The position numbers and the translations under genes were made by a program. Positions 25,943 to 35,271 of a DNA stretch of 64,000 nt are shown piece by piece (position 1 is the stretch's first letter; every line of letters begins with the position of its first letter). The DNA is from Anaerolineales bacterium. GTDB lineage: Bacteria; Chloroflexota; Anaerolineae; Anaerolineales; Villigracilaceae. The notes beneath the pieces were generated by a model. It was not told where the DNA came from and searched no databases. It worked only from the letters and a program-made list of their open reading frames with translations. Location of the stretch: the NCBI GenBank assembly GCA_030583885.1, contig CP129480.1:3350714-3414713 (forward strand), in the 5' to 3' direction.

Positions 25943-26713
25943 TCACAAGACAGTCAGGATGAGAGGTTCTCCTTCGGTGACGGCAATCGTATGTTCAAAA
26001 TGCGCCGTCAACGAACCATCTGCAGAGACAACCGTCCAATTATCCGGCAGGACGCGGGTTTCATACGTCCCAACGAGCACCATGGGCTCGAGCGCGATGG
26101 TCACCCCGGGGCGGAGCAAGATGCCGCTTCCGGCCGCGCCGATATTTGGCACCTGCGGACCTTCATGCATGTCCTTCCCGACGCCATGTCCCGTATATTC
26201 ACGGGTGACATGGAGACCACGGCTTTCCACATAATTCTGTATCGCCGCCGAGATGTCACCTGTGCGTTTGCCTTTGCGCATGTTTTCAATGCCGGCATAC
26301 AACGCGCCTTCGGTGACCTCGAGCAGGTTCGCCGCTGCGGGAGAGATCTCCCCGACCCCGGCAGTGAAAGCGGAGTCCGCGACGAAGCCCTCAAAGATGG
26401 TGCCGCAGTCTATCGAGACGATATCCCCCTCCTTCAACCTGCGTTTCGGGTGGGGAATGCCATGCACCATCTCGTCGTTGATGCAGACGGTGATGGAGGC
26501 AGGGAACGGCGGACGCCCATAGCCTTTGAATGGCGAGACACATCCGTATGACTTCAGCACTTCCTCAGCAGCCGCGTTGAGGTCCGCTGTCATCACACCT
26601 GGTTGTAAACGTTCTTTTATTGCTGCCAGAACGGTTGCATTGATGCGTCCCGCTTCGCGCATGGTTCTGATCTGCGCGGGGGTCTTTATATTGATCTGGC
26701 GATCCCGACTCAT
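25943..26713 (-). CDS. map: Methionine aminopeptidase type I
   Basis: The product removes the N-terminal Met from nascent proteins. About 256 aa from the preferred ATG at 26711-26713 (MSRDRQINIKTPAQI); an ATG seven codons upstream is possible. Metal ligands are within DIVSIDCGTIFEGFVADSAFT (two Asp), HGVGKDMHEGPQVPN (His), and the EPMVLVGT and HFEHTIAVT Glu residues. It has the usual adk-map order. Confidence 0.96.
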   Translation of the reverse strand: MSRDRQINIKTPAQIRTMREAGRINATVLAAIKERLQPGVMTADLNAAAEEVLKSYGCVSPFKGYGRPPFPASITVCINDEMVHGIPHPKRRLKEGDIVSIDCGTIFEGFVADSAFTAGVGEISPAAANLLEVTEGALYAGIENMRKGKRTGDISAAIQNYVESRGLHVTREYTGHGVGKDMHEGPQVPNIGAAGSGILLRPGVTIALEPMVLVGTYETRVLPDNWTVVSADGSLTAHFEHTIAVTEGEPLILTVL

Positions 26714-26772
26714 TCTGTTCGACCTGCTTTTCAACAGAGCATTCGAGGCAGGCTCTGTATACTCACAATATA

Positions 26773-27423
26773 TTATCTACCCAGGGCGGCGAGCAGTTTT
26801 TGGGTTACCTGCTCCACGGCCTGTGTTCCGTCGATCTCGATCAGCTTTCCGCCCGCGCGGAAATACTCCACTAGGGGCATGGTCTGTTCAAGGTAGACAC
26901 GGATGCGATTCGTGACCGTTTCAACCTTGTCATCATCGCGTTGGTACAACTCGGAACCATCCACATCACAAACACCCGTCTTCTGGGGGGGGCTGAATTT
27001 TTGGTGATAAATATGTCCCTGTTCGCGGCAGGTCCAGCGTCCACTGGCGCGTTCGACGAGGATGGACTCTGCGGCGGTGATGTATGGGACCGCATTCACC
27101 GCGCCGCCAAATCCAGCGAGCATCTTCTCCAGTGCCTCTGCCTGTGCCGGGGTGCGGGGAAACCCGTCGAGGATCGCCCCAGCCTCACAGTCCGCACGAG
27201 CGAGGCGGTCGCGGATCATGCTGATGGTCACGTCATCGGGAACCAGTTCACCCTTGTCCATGAAGGATTTGGCAAGTCTGCCAAGTTCGGTTTTATTTTT
27301 AAGGTTCTCGCGGAAGAGGTCTCCCGAAGAGACGTGCGCGAGTTTGGTCGTATCCGCCAGAATTTTGGCCTGGGTTCCTTTACCAACACCGGGGGGACCG
27401 AGCAGGACGATAAAGGTAGCCAT
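26773..27423 (-). CDS. adk: Adenylate kinase
   Basis: The 216-aa product interconverts AMP+ATP and 2 ADP. The P-loop GPPGVGKGTQA is at about residues 8-18, the AMP site includes SSGDLFREN and DGFPRTPAQAE. The lid is the long (zinc-type) version, but one cysteine pair is altered: CREQGH takes the place of CxxC and is followed by VCDVDGSELYQRDDD, giving a Cys/His/Cys/Asp set. The start was chosen as the second ATG (27421-27423) because AAGGAG is well spaced to it. It lies between secY and map. Confidence 0.96.
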   Translation of the reverse strand: MATFIVLLGPPGVGKGTQAKILADTTKLAHVSSGDLFRENLKNKTELGRLAKSFMDKGELVPDDVTISMIRDRLARADCEAGAILDGFPRTPAQAEALEKMLAGFGGAVNAVPYITAAESILVERASGRWTCREQGHIYHQKFSPPQKTGVCDVDGSELYQRDDDKVETVTNRIRVYLEQTMPLVEYFRAGGKLIEIDGTQAVEQVTQKLLAALGR

Positions 27424-27431
27424 CATACTCC

Positions 27432-28814
27432 TTAGCGGACGAGCAATGAATCCTGATAGCCGTGCAGTTTCAGTTCAGCATCAATGTTTTGGAAGGTGTC
27501 ACGAACCACACCGACAACGATGAGCAATCCGGATGAAGTCAGGAGGAATATACCGGTTTGCGAACTGGCGGCAGCAAGACCAAGCGAACTGAGCAACAAC
27601 CCAAGCAGGAACGGCATGATGGCAACAATGCCGAGGAATACCGCACCCACCAGGGTAATGCGCCTTTGCACCGTACTCAAATATTTTTGAGTGGGCGCGC
27701 CGGTGTGCACGCCGGGGACGGTTGCCCCAACCTTCCTGAGGTTCTCGCCATAATTCTGCTGGTCGAACAGCACGGAAGTATAGAAGAAGGTGAAAATGAC
27801 CACCATCAGGAAGTAGATCGTCCAGTACCCCCAGTTGCTGGTACCGGTGGCACCAAAGAAATTCTGGACGCCGAGGAAGAATTCGCGCACACCGGAGTTT
27901 TCACTTTGCGTGAAGTAGCTGGAGAGGATGGTCGGGAATTGCAGAATGGCGCTGGCGAAGATCAACGGGATCATGCCGGCAAGGTTGACCATCAGGGGCA
28001 ACTTTCCTTTAACGGGCATCGACATGCGGTTGCCCACACGGCGTCCGGGGTACATGACCGGCACATTGCGGCGTCCCTGCTGGACAAAAACGATGGCAAA
28101 CACGATCAGCGCAATAACAATGAGGGCAAACGCCAACATAAACCAGCGGGTTGCTTCATCCGACAGAAGCGATACGAGGTTTGCCGGCATTTGCGAGACG
28201 ATGCCCGCAAAAATGACAAGGGACAGACCCTGTCCGCGGATGCCGTATTCGGAAATCAACTCACCCAGCCAGATGGCGAACATGGTACCCGCCGTCATGG
28301 CGATCAAAACCGTCCATGAGGAAAGCGCCCTGTCGGCGTCCAATAAACTGAACGGAAGAATTGGCTGTCCAATCGCCTGAATGGACAGGGAATTGAAGAT
28401 ATTGATCTGCCCGATCGCCGAAAGTGCCGCCATCGGCACGGCAAGATAGTACGTCCATTTTTCCTGCCAGCGGCGGGCTTCGCGCGGGTCTTCCTGCATG
28501 CGGCGCTGGAGGGAGGGGATGATCGGGATCAATAACTGCAGGATGATCTGCGCGGTAATGTACGGATACACGCCCATGGACAGCAGCGAGAAATTGGATA
28601 CCGTGCCGCCGGAGAGCATGTCCAGGAAGCCGAGGAAATTCCCCTGACCGCTGGATGAGGACATGAAAGCGGCGAGGATCTCAAAATCCACGCCCGGAGC
28701 GGGCACGTTTGCCGCAAGCCTGTAAATCGAAAGAATGATAAAAGTAATGACCAGTTTGCGGCGGATATCTTCCGACTTCCAAAGGTAACGCCATCCTGAA
28801 AAGGTGGTCTTCAT
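27432..28814 (-). CDS. secY: Protein translocase subunit SecY
   Basis: The 460-aa product has ten helices forming the central channel of the Sec translocon. It carries MSGGTVSNFSLLSMGVYPYI and the plug-region conserved residues. It has the normal bacterial length and lies between rplO and adk, in the spc operon. Confidence 0.98.
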   Translation of the reverse strand: MKTTFSGWRYLWKSEDIRRKLVITFIILSIYRLAANVPAPGVDFEILAAFMSSSSGQGNFLGFLDMLSGGTVSNFSLLSMGVYPYITAQIILQLLIPIIPSLQRRMQEDPREARRWQEKWTYYLAVPMAALSAIGQINIFNSLSIQAIGQPILPFSLLDADRALSSWTVLIAMTAGTMFAIWLGELISEYGIRGQGLSLVIFAGIVSQMPANLVSLLSDEATRWFMLAFALIVIALIVFAIVFVQQGRRNVPVMYPGRRVGNRMSMPVKGKLPLMVNLAGMIPLIFASAILQFPTILSSYFTQSENSGVREFFLGVQNFFGATGTSNWGYWTIYFLMVVIFTFFYTSVLFDQQNYGENLRKVGATVPGVHTGAPTQKYLSTVQRRITLVGAVFLGIVAIMPFLLGLLLSSLGLAAASSQTGIFLLTSSGLLIVVGVVRDTFQNIDAELKLHGYQDSLLVR

Positions 28815-28836
28815 GCAAAGTGTCCTTTATCTCGGT

Positions 28837-29292
28837 CTAGGCAATCAATTCAACAGTGCCGCCGGCCTTTTCGATCTTGGCTTTGGCGCCAGCGCTGACA
28901 CGGTGCACACGCACCTTGAGGGCGACGGTCATCTCTCCACGACCCAGAACAACTATCGGGTTGCGTGAATCGCGCAGCAGGTGCGCTTTCTCAAGCGTCT
29001 CAGGGTTCACTTCCGTATCGGTTTTAAATACCTGCGACAGCTGGTCCAGGTTCACTTCATTGAAGGTAACCTGGTTTGGCGGAGTGAAGCCTTCACCGCG
29101 CATAAAGGGAAGGCGGCGGTAGAAAGGCAGGTTGCCGCCCTGGCGATAGAGATTCCCGCCTTCGCCGGAGCGCGAGCCCTGTCCCTTGGTACCGCGCCCA
29201 GCAGTTTTGCCCTGACCCGCTGAAATGCCGCGGCCCACGCGTTTTTTATTCTTTTTAGACCCAACATTGGGTACGAGATCGTGTAGTTTCAT
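28837..29292 (-). CDS. rplO: 50S ribosomal protein L15
   Basis: The 151-aa product has the Gly-rich N-terminal tail KKRVGRGISAGQGKTAGRG and KGQGSRSGEGGNL, then RLPFMRGEGFTPP. It sits between rpmD and secY, the usual spc order. Confidence 0.98.
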   Translation of the reverse strand: MKLHDLVPNVGSKKNKKRVGRGISAGQGKTAGRGTKGQGSRSGEGGNLYRQGGNLPFYRRLPFMRGEGFTPPNQVTFNEVNLDQLSQVFKTDTEVNPETLEKAHLLRDSRNPIVVLGRGEMTVALKVRVHRVSAGAKAKIEKAGGTVELIA

Positions 29293-29306
29293 AGCTGTTA
29301 ATTAAC

Positions 29307-29504
29307 CTACTCTTCGATCTTGAGCAAATGGACGACCTTGTTCAACATGCCGCGCAATGCGGGTGAATCCTTGTGCTCAACAGTTTGGTGTAAACGGCGC
29401 AGACCAAGCGCTTTGACGGTGGCTTTCTGGTCCTTGGTATACCCAATGGCACTGCGGACCAAGGTCACACGCAGGGTCTTCCCTGAAGTTTCTTTCTTAG
29501 GCAT
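29307..29504 (-). CDS. rpmD: 50S ribosomal protein L30
   Basis: The 65-aa product has [20 protein letters not shown] and [20 protein letters not shown], both diagnostic. Its start overlaps the rpsE stop by 8 bp, which indicates coupling. Confidence 0.98.
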   Translation of the reverse strand: MPKKETSGKTLRVTLVRSAIGYTKDQKATVKALGLRRLHQTVEHKDSPALRGMLNKVVHLLKIEE

Positions 29505-30045
29505 GCTGCTTCCTCCGCTCCCAGAACGGCATCAATTCCTCCACCCGCTTGCCGCGGCGTGCCGCTTCAATGGCAGGCGAACGAAGACCGTCGAGTGCAT
29601 CAAAAGTTGCCATCACAACGTTGAGGACGTTCGCACTTCCCATGGATTTGGTGAGAATATCGCGCACGCCAGCCAGTTCCAACACAGCACGGACCCCACC
29701 TGCGGCGATTACACCGGTACCAGCGGAAGCGGGCTTGAGGAACACTCTGGCGCCAGCCACTTTGCCCAGCGCTTCATGAGGAATGGTCGTGCCGGAGAGA
29801 TTGACCGCACGCAAGTCCCTGCGGGCACGCTCCGACGCCTTGCGCATCGCATCCGGAACGGCATTCGCCTTGCCGATGCCCATGCCAACGGTGCCTTTCT
29901 TGTCGCCGACAACAACGGTCACACGGAACTGAAAGCGGCGTCCACCTTTGACGACTTTTGCCACGCGGGCAATTTCGATCACACGCTCTTCGTAGGCATC
30001 CTGCGTCTCATACTGCTGTTGCTTTTCAAATTTTTTTTCTGCCAT
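29497..30045 (-). CDS. rpsE: 30S ribosomal protein S5
   Basis: The 182-aa product starts at the ATG at 30043-30045 ([11 protein letters not shown]), with GGAGAAAG upstream; the ATG four codons earlier is less likely. The S5 double-stranded RNA-binding fold is shown by [19 protein letters not shown] and [15 protein letters not shown], and the C-terminal domain by [21 protein letters not shown]5 supports decoding accuracy. Confidence 0.97.
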   Translation of the reverse strand: MAEKKFEKQQQYETQDAYEERVIEIARVAKVVKGGRRFQFRVTVVVGDKKGTVGMGIGKANAVPDAMRKASERARRDLRAVNLSGTTIPHEALGKVAGARVFLKPASAGTGVIAAGGVRAVLELAGVRDILTKSMGSANVLNVVMATFDALDGLRSPAIEAARRGKRVEELMPFWERRKQHA

Positions 30046-30089
30046 ATCTTTCTCCATGTAACAGCAGACCTAGTCTGCTGCAGCACACC

Positions 30090-30458
30090 TTAGAATTGCA
30101 AACCGCCTTCACGCGCGCCATCGGCCAATGCCTTCACCCGGCCCACGTAGCGGAAGCCGCCGCGATCAAACACAACGGAGGAAATCCCTTTGGATTTGGC
30201 GCGTTCAGCGACCGCTTTTCCAATGGCTTTCGCCTGTTCGGTCTTCTTCAACCCTTTCATCTGCTCCCGCAGTTCCTTATCCACGGTGGAAGCGGAGATC
30301 AGGGTATTTCCCTGAACATCGTCAATGACCTGGGCATAAATACCGCTGAGGCTCTTGAACACGTTCAAGCGGGGGCGGGCATCTGTACCGGAAACATGCT
30401 TGCGAACACGCACATGACGGCGCTCGCGAGCGAGGGAACGACTCTTATTCTTCGCCAT
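30090..30458 (-). CDS. rplR: 50S ribosomal protein L18
   Basis: The 122-aa product has [15 protein letters not shown] and [19 protein letters not shown], ending [20 protein letters not shown]. It binds 5S rRNA with L5. The gene precedes rpsE and follows rplF. Confidence 0.98.
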   Translation of the reverse strand: MAKNKSRSLARERRHVRVRKHVSGTDARPRLNVFKSLSGIYAQVIDDVQGNTLISASTVDKELREQMKGLKKTEQAKAIGKAVAERAKSKGISSVVFDRGGFRYVGRVKALADGAREGGLQF

Positions 30459-30461
30459 GAC

Positions 30462-31010
30462 CTACTTGGCTCCTTTCCCGGCCTTGCCGGCTTTACGGCG
30501 GATGCGCTCGCCAAGATAACGCAAGCCCTTACCGTGATACGGTTCCGGCGGGCGTACCTTGCGGACGTTAGCCGCCACCTGGCCAACCAGTTCCTTATCG
30601 AAGCCCAGCACCTTGATCTGGCGGGTCTTCGCATCTGTTTCGAATGACACACCCGTCGGAGGGTCCATTTTTACCGGGTGTGAATAACCGACAAACAGGG
30701 CAAGCTTGGTTCCTTCCATTTCAGCGCGGTAGCCCACGCCTTCCACTTCCAGAACCACTTCAAAACCCTTGCTAACACCGTGGATCATATTCGCAAGCAC
30801 GGCACGTGTCGTGCCATGCATGGCACGTTCAGCGGGAACATCCGAATTGCGGGTAATGTTCAACTGATTATCCTCCATCTTGATACCAACCAAGTTGGAA
30901 AACTCCCGTTGCATTTCACCTTTCGGGCCCTTCACGCGAACATGGGAACCATTCAGTTCCACCTGCACGCCACTGGGAATATCTATTGGCAAACGACCAA
31001 TGCGAGACAC
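30462..31010 (-). CDS. rplF: 50S ribosomal protein L6
   Basis: The 182-aa product starts at a GTG (31008-31010) with an excellent GGAGG at 6-nt spacing; the longer frame to 31070 is rejected. The N-terminus SRIGRLPIDIPSGVQVEL matches L6, followed by VRVKGPKGEM and the C-terminal GFDKELVGQVAANVRKVRPP and YHGKGLRYLGE. The order S8-L6-L18 is standard. Confidence 0.97.
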   Translation of the reverse strand: MSRIGRLPIDIPSGVQVELNGSHVRVKGPKGEMQREFSNLVGIKMEDNQLNITRNSDVPAERAMHGTTRAVLANMIHGVSKGFEVVLEVEGVGYRAEMEGTKLALFVGYSHPVKMDPPTGVSFETDAKTRQIKVLGFDKELVGQVAANVRKVRPPEPYHGKGLRYLGERIRRKAGKAGKGAK

Positions 31011-31020
31011 AATAAACCTC

Positions 31021-31434
31021 CTACCACACCTTGCAGATGATCTCGCCGCCCACGCCCAATTGTCGGGCACGCACGCCGGTCATGACACCCTTGGGAGTCG
31101 AGAGAATGGCAACGCCAATCCCCGAAAGCACCCACGGAATATCCGTCTTCTTGGTGTAGATGCGGCGGCCTGGCTTGCTGACACGCTCCACGCCGGAGAG
31201 CACTGCGCGGCGCTGGCGGCGTTCGCCAACGTACTTAATTTTCACGCGCAGAATTTTTTGTTCCTCGTGTTCACCATCCACCATTTCATAACTTTCGAGA
31301 AAGCCTTCATCCTTCAGGATTCTGGCGATCTCCAATTTAATCTTTGAGTTGGGCATCGCAACCTGGGCATGGCCTGCCATGACAGCATTACGAATGCGGG
31401 TCAACATATCAGCGATCGGATCAGTAAATGACAT
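31021..31434 (-). CDS. rpsH: 30S ribosomal protein S8
   Basis: The 137-aa product has SFTDPIADMLTRIRNA at the start and the C-terminal TPKGVMTGVRARQLGVGGEI. S8 binds the central domain of 16S rRNA and in E. coli represses the spc operon. The gene lies between the type Z S14 gene and rplF. Confidence 0.98.
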   Translation of the reverse strand: MSFTDPIADMLTRIRNAVMAGHAQVAMPNSKIKLEIARILKDEGFLESYEMVDGEHEEQKILRVKIKYVGERRQRRAVLSGVERVSKPGRRIYTKKTDIPWVLSGIGVAILSTPKGVMTGVRARQLGVGGEIICKVW

Positions 31435-31453
31435 GATCTACCTCCACCTGGGG

Positions 31454-31636
31454 TTACCAGGACGCCTTTACAACGCCAGGGATTTTGCCCGTCAACGCCA
31501 GTTCACGGAAACAAATACGGCACAAAGCAAAACGGCGAATATACCCGCGCGGGCGTCCGCATCGCTGACAACGATTGCGCACCTGCACGGCATGGCGGCG
31601 GCGCAATTCACGATATTGCATACATTTCTTTGCCAT
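31454..31636 (-). CDS. rpsZ: 30S ribosomal protein S14 type Z
   Basis: The 60-aa product has a zinc-binding CxxC...CxxC arrangement in [20 protein letters not shown] and ends [18 protein letters not shown]. This short zinc form is typical of thermophiles, Gram-positives and Chloroflexi. It lies between rplE and rpsH. Confidence 0.97.
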   Translation of the reverse strand: MAKKCMQYRELRRRHAVQVRNRCQRCGRPRGYIRRFALCRICFRELALTGKIPGVVKASW

Positions 31637-31639
31637 AGA

Positions 31640-32191
31640 TTAAGCTTCCTTCTTGTTGCTGAACGGCATTCCGAGCAACTGCAATAGTGCACGAGCTTCA
31701 TCATCGTTTTTCGCAGAGGTTACAATCGTGACCTCCATGCCGCGCAATTTATCAATTTTGTCATACTCGATCTCAGGAAAAACCAGCTGATCCTTAAGAC
31801 CGAGCGTGTAATTTCCGCGACCATCAAACGCATTAGCCGAAATGCCGCGGAAATCGCGAACGCGGGGCAGGGCAATGTTCACAAGACGGTCAAAGAAAGC
31901 CCACATGCGGGGACCACGCAGGGTCACCTTGGTGCCGATCAAACGTCCCTCACGCAGTTTAAAGTTCGCAATGCTGTTGCGGGCCTTGGTCTGCACCGGT
32001 TTCTGGGTGGTGATCTGCATCAGATCCGCTGTGGCAGCATCCAACGCCTTGGGGTTATCCAACGCCTCTCCAACACCGATGTTCACAACGATCTTCTCCA
32101 AACGCGGCACCTGCATCACGTTCTTGAAACCGAATGATTTGAACAGGGCGGGGGCAACTTCCTGGGTATAGAGTTCTTTCATTCTGTTCAT
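31640..32191 (-). CDS. rplE: 50S ribosomal protein L5
   Basis: The 183-aa product starts at the ATG at 32189-32191, 9 nt after GGAG; the longer GTG frame starts inside that SD and is rejected. It carries [18 protein letters not shown] and [17 protein letters not shown], as in L5. L5 binds 5S rRNA and the P-site tRNA. Confidence 0.97.
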   Translation of the reverse strand: MNRMKELYTQEVAPALFKSFGFKNVMQVPRLEKIVVNIGVGEALDNPKALDAATADLMQITTQKPVQTKARNSIANFKLREGRLIGTKVTLRGPRMWAFFDRLVNIALPRVRDFRGISANAFDGRGNYTLGLKDQLVFPEIEYDKIDKLRGMEVTIVTSAKNDDEARALLQLLGMPFSNKKEA

Positions 32192-32209
32192 CTGTATTCG
32201 CTCCACGGC

Positions 32210-32542
32210 CTAGTCAATCGTGGCCTCACAATTCTTGCAAACGCGGTGAGCACCTTCATCATCCCGTTGGACGCCAACGCGTGTGGGTTCACTGCATTTC
32301 GGGCAGACCAGCATCACGTTCGAGATGTCGACCGGTCCCTCGAACTGGATCCTGCCCGGGTTAATATTTTTACCCGCCTTGGTCTGCACCTGCTTCTGAT
32401 GCTTGACGCGGATATTCACACCCTGCACGAACACGCGGCGGTCGGCAAGATTCACATTGATGACCTCGCCGCGCTTGCCTTTATCTTCGAGTCTTCCGCT
32501 GATCACTTCGACTGTATCGCCTTTTCGAATCTTAACTTTCAT
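32210..32542 (-). CDS. rplX: 50S ribosomal protein L24 with zinc-ribbon-like tail
   Basis: The 110-aa product has the KOW motif (KIRKGDTVEVISGRLEDKGK). A CPKC...CKNC pair (LVCPKCSEPTRVG, RVCKNCEATID) lies near the C-terminus, indicating a bound zinc. L24 is an early-assembly protein. The order is L14-L24-L5. Confidence 0.96.
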   Translation of the reverse strand: MKVKIRKGDTVEVISGRLEDKGKRGEVINVNLADRRVFVQGVNIRVKHQKQVQTKAGKNINPGRIQFEGPVDISNVMLVCPKCSEPTRVGVQRDDEGAHRVCKNCEATID

Positions 32543-32551
32543 TCTTTGCTC

Positions 32552-32923
32552 CTACAGCACTTCCGGGGCCAGCGACACGATCTTCATATAACCCTTGTCG
32601 CGCAGTTCACGCGCCACCGGTCCGAAGATACGAGTGCCCCTCGGGTTTTCGCCGTCCGCATCCAGGATGACCGCGGCGTTATCGTCAAAGCGGATGTACG
32701 AACCATCTTCGCGGCGCCATTCCTTCGTGCAACGCACAATAACGGCTTTCACAACTTCACTTTTTTTCACGGAGCCCTGCGGAGTGGCGGCTTTCACCGT
32801 CGCAACCACCACATCGCCAATGGCTCCATACTTACGGCGCGAACCACCCAGCACCTGGATGACAAGTATTTCACGCGCGCCGGTATTATCGGCAACCTTC
32901 AATCGGGATTCCTGCTGGATCAT
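32552..32923 (-). CDS. rplN: 50S ribosomal protein L14
   Basis: The 123-aa product begins [19 protein letters not shown] and contains the signature [15 protein letters not shown]. It ends [18 protein letters not shown]. It lies between rpsQ and rplX. Confidence 0.98.
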   Translation of the reverse strand: MIQQESRLKVADNTGAREILVIQVLGGSRRKYGAIGDVVVATVKAATPQGSVKKSEVVKAVIVRCTKEWRREDGSYIRFDDNAAVILDADGENPRGTRIFGPVARELRDKGYMKIVSLAPEVL

Positions 32924-32927
32924 GGCT

Positions 32928-33200
32928 TTATTCTCCTACACCCTGATCTGCAGTGCGTGTCTCGCGCTTGATAACGGACTCGACAGCCCAGCGCTTCTCA
33001 CGGGACAGCGGGCGGGATTCCACGATCTGAACCTCGTCACCCATCTGACAGCCGATCTCATCATGCGCCTTTACCCGCATGCTCGAATAGACCACCTTCT
33101 TGTAAAGAGGGTGACGATACTTGCGGGTGATTTCCACCACTACCGTCTTGGTCATTTTATTGCTGGTAACCACACCGGTCATACGACGACGATTATTCAT
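32928..33200 (-). CDS. rpsQ: 30S ribosomal protein S17
   Basis: The 90-aa product has the OB-fold start [20 protein letters not shown] and [27 protein letters not shown] sequence. Its ATG shares one base with the rpmC stop, so the pair is coupled. Confidence 0.97.
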   Translation of the reverse strand: MNNRRRMTGVVTSNKMTKTVVVEITRKYRHPLYKKVVYSSMRVKAHDEIGCQMGDEVQIVESRPLSREKRWAVESVIKRETRTADQGVGE

Positions 33201-33415
33201 TAAGCACCTTCCACAGCGGCGCGCTCGGTTTCGCGCAGAATTGTTTCCATGCGAGCGATATCGCGGCGCAGGATTTTCAGGCGGCTGCTGTCGGTTAACT
33301 GACCCGTCACCTGTTGAAAGCGCAGTTTCATCATCTCGTCACGAGCATCCGTGATCTTTGTACGGATCTCCTCCGCCGCCAATTTGCGGATATCTACCAC
33401 TTTCATTTCCTTCAT
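33200..33415 (-). CDS. rpmC: 50S ribosomal protein L29
   Basis: The 71-aa product starts at the ATG at 33413-33415, GGAGGAG 6-9 nt upstream; the longer frame is rejected. The coiled two-helix protein has [18 protein letters not shown] and [18 protein letters not shown]. It starts one base after the rplP stop. Confidence 0.96.
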   Translation of the reverse strand: MKEMKVVDIRKLAAEEIRTKITDARDEMMKLRFQQVTGQLTDSSRLKILRRDIARMETILRETERAAVEGA

Positions 33416-33416
33416 G

Positions 33417-33836
33417 CTATTCTCCTCCCGCCAGGCGGCCCACAACCTTGGTCTTGATGGAGAACTTGTACTGGGCACTCTTCAAAGCCGCAACCGCAAT
33501 CTCCGCAGACAAACCACTGACCTCGAACATAATACGGCCGGGTTTGACAACGGCAACATAATATTCCACATTGCCTTTACCGGAACCCATGCGGGTTTCC
33601 GGCGGTTTGTGCGTAAACGGCTTGGATGGGAAAATACGGATCCAGACCTTGCCGCGGCGCTTCATTTCTCGGACGATGGAGCGGCGCGCCGCTTCAATTT
33701 GACGGGCGGTCACCCAGCCCGGTTCCAGCGCCTGCAGTCCATAATCACCAAAGGCAACTTCTGCTCCACGCAGAGCCTTGCCCCTCATGCGGCCGCGCAT
33801 CTGCTTGCGCCACTTTACACGTTTCGGCATCAACAT
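33417..33836 (-). CDS. rplP: 50S ribosomal protein L16
   Basis: The 139-aa product has the family motif [17 protein letters not shown] and [22 protein letters not shown]16 shapes the tRNA A-site region of the 50S. It lies between rpsC and rpmC. Confidence 0.98.
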   Translation of the reverse strand: MLMPKRVKWRKQMRGRMRGKALRGAEVAFGDYGLQALEPGWVTARQIEAARRSIVREMKRRGKVWIRIFPSKPFTHKPPETRMGSGKGNVEYYVAVVKPGRIMFEVSGLSAEIAVAALKSAQYKFSIKTKVVGRLAGGE

Positions 33837-33868
33837 ATCAAATACCTCATCTCAAAGCGACATCGCGA

Positions 33869-34618
33869 TTACTCGCTGACGTACACGCCTTCCGTCGCTT
33901 CAGCTTTTTCTTCAACTTCAGGTGTGACTTCACCCTTGTAGATCCATACCTTGATACCGATCTGACCGTAGGTGGTCAGGGCTTCGGTGGTGGCAAAATC
34001 CAGGTTCGCGCGCAACGTCTGCAAAGGAACGCGTCCCTCACGCAACCACACATCACGGGACATTTCCGCGCCGCCCAGGCGTCCGCCAACCAGGATCTTT
34101 ATTCCTTCGGCACCCTGTTTCATGGCCTGCTGAATTGCCCGCTTCATTGCACGGCGGTAGGCAATACGGCGTTCAAGTTGGTCTGCTATATTCCTGGCAA
34201 CCAGCATCGCATCGATATCAGGCGATGAGATTTCCTTGATGTCCAATTCAACCTTTTTGCCGACCAATGTCTCAAGCGCCTGGCGGATTTTCTTCACGCC
34301 TTCGCCCTTGCGCCCGATCAAAATACCGGGCTTGGCGGTATGGATGGCAATACGGATCTTACCGGGCGTGCGTTCCACATCAATTCGGGAGATGCCAGCC
34401 TTGCCGTCTTTCACAGCATCCGGCATCTGCCTGCGAAGCACGCGGACTTTTTCATTGGCGGCGGCTCCGCCTTTTGACAATTTTCCAATCAACAGGTTGC
34501 GGATGGCAAAATCCTGATGCAACTGCTGGCGATAGGTGCTTCCTTCAGCAAACCAGCGTCCGCCCCAGGGCTGGTTGATTCCCAGGCGAAAACCAACGGG
34601 ATGTACTTTACGACCCAT
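33869..34618 (-). CDS. rpsC: 30S ribosomal protein S3
   Basis: The 249-aa product starts at the ATG at 34616-34618 (MGRKVHPVGFRLGI), with AAGGAG upstream; the longer frame upstream is rejected. A KH domain contains GILIGRKGEGVKKIRQALE. The C-terminal domain has GRLGGAEMSRDVWLREGRVP and FATTEALTTYGQIGIKVWIY. An acidic tail of about 25 residues follows the usual end. Confidence 0.97.
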   Translation of the reverse strand: MGRKVHPVGFRLGINQPWGGRWFAEGSTYRQQLHQDFAIRNLLIGKLSKGGAAANEKVRVLRRQMPDAVKDGKAGISRIDVERTPGKIRIAIHTAKPGILIGRKGEGVKKIRQALETLVGKKVELDIKEISSPDIDAMLVARNIADQLERRIAYRRAMKRAIQQAMKQGAEGIKILVGGRLGGAEMSRDVWLREGRVPLQTLRANLDFATTEALTTYGQIGIKVWIYKGEVTPEVEEKAEATEGVYVSE

Positions 34619-34628
34619 AAAATTCTCC

Positions 34629-34970
34629 TTATGCTCCGCGCTCGCGCAATATGATTGTGACGTGTGAACTGCGGCGCAATATCGGTTTGAAACGGCCACG
34701 GGCGCCAAAGCGTCTCCACTTGCGTGTCGGGGCTTCGTCTGCCGTGATCTTGGCTACGTACAGGTCATCGCGGCTGACACCGAAATTCTCTTCAGCATTT
34801 GCCACCGCAGACGCAACCAGTTTTTGCACGGGCAAGGCAGCGCGTTTGTTGACAAAGCGCAGGATTTCCATGGCTTCGTTGGCACTCTTGCCGCGTACCA
34901 GGTCAATTACCATGCGTACTTTTTGAGCGGAGAGCGAAAGGTGTCGGGTTTTTGCTTGAATATCTTGCAT
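34629..34970 (-). CDS. rplV: 50S ribosomal protein L22
   Basis: The 113-aa product has LSAQKVRMVIDLVRGKSANE and a C-terminal loop that reaches the peptide tunnel (RKWRRFGARGRFKPILRRSS). It lies between rpsS and rpsC. Confidence 0.98.
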   Translation of the reverse strand: MQDIQAKTRHLSLSAQKVRMVIDLVRGKSANEAMEILRFVNKRAALPVQKLVASAVANAEENFGVSRDDLYVAKITADEAPTRKWRRFGARGRFKPILRRSSHVTIILRERGA

Positions 34971-34981
34971 CGCTCAATCTC

Positions 34982-35254
34982 CTACGCAGCCTTTTCGCTG
35001 GTCTGGTGGCCGCGGAAGGTACGCGTCGGGGCGAACTCCCCTAAACGGTGGCCGACCATGTTCTCGGTAATGTAGATCGGCACATGGCGGCGTCCATCGT
35101 GAACTGCTATGGTATGTCCCACCATCTGGGGAAAGATCACAGAGGCGCGGCTCCAGGTGCGGATGACTTTCTTCTCTTTTTTTTGATTCATGGCTTCAAT
35201 TCGCTTGAGCAATTTCGGCTCAATGAAAGGGCCTTTTTTCAATGATCGTGACAT
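34982..35254 (-). CDS. rpsS: 30S ribosomal protein S19
   Basis: The 90-aa product begins [16 protein letters not shown] and contains [20 protein letters not shown] and [16 protein letters not shown]. It lies between rplB and rplV. Confidence 0.98.
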   Translation of the reverse strand: MSRSLKKGPFIEPKLLKRIEAMNQKKEKKVIRTWSRASVIFPQMVGHTIAVHDGRRHVPIYITENMVGHRLGEFAPTRTFRGHQTSEKAA

Positions 35255-35271
35255 ATCTGCTTACCTCATAA

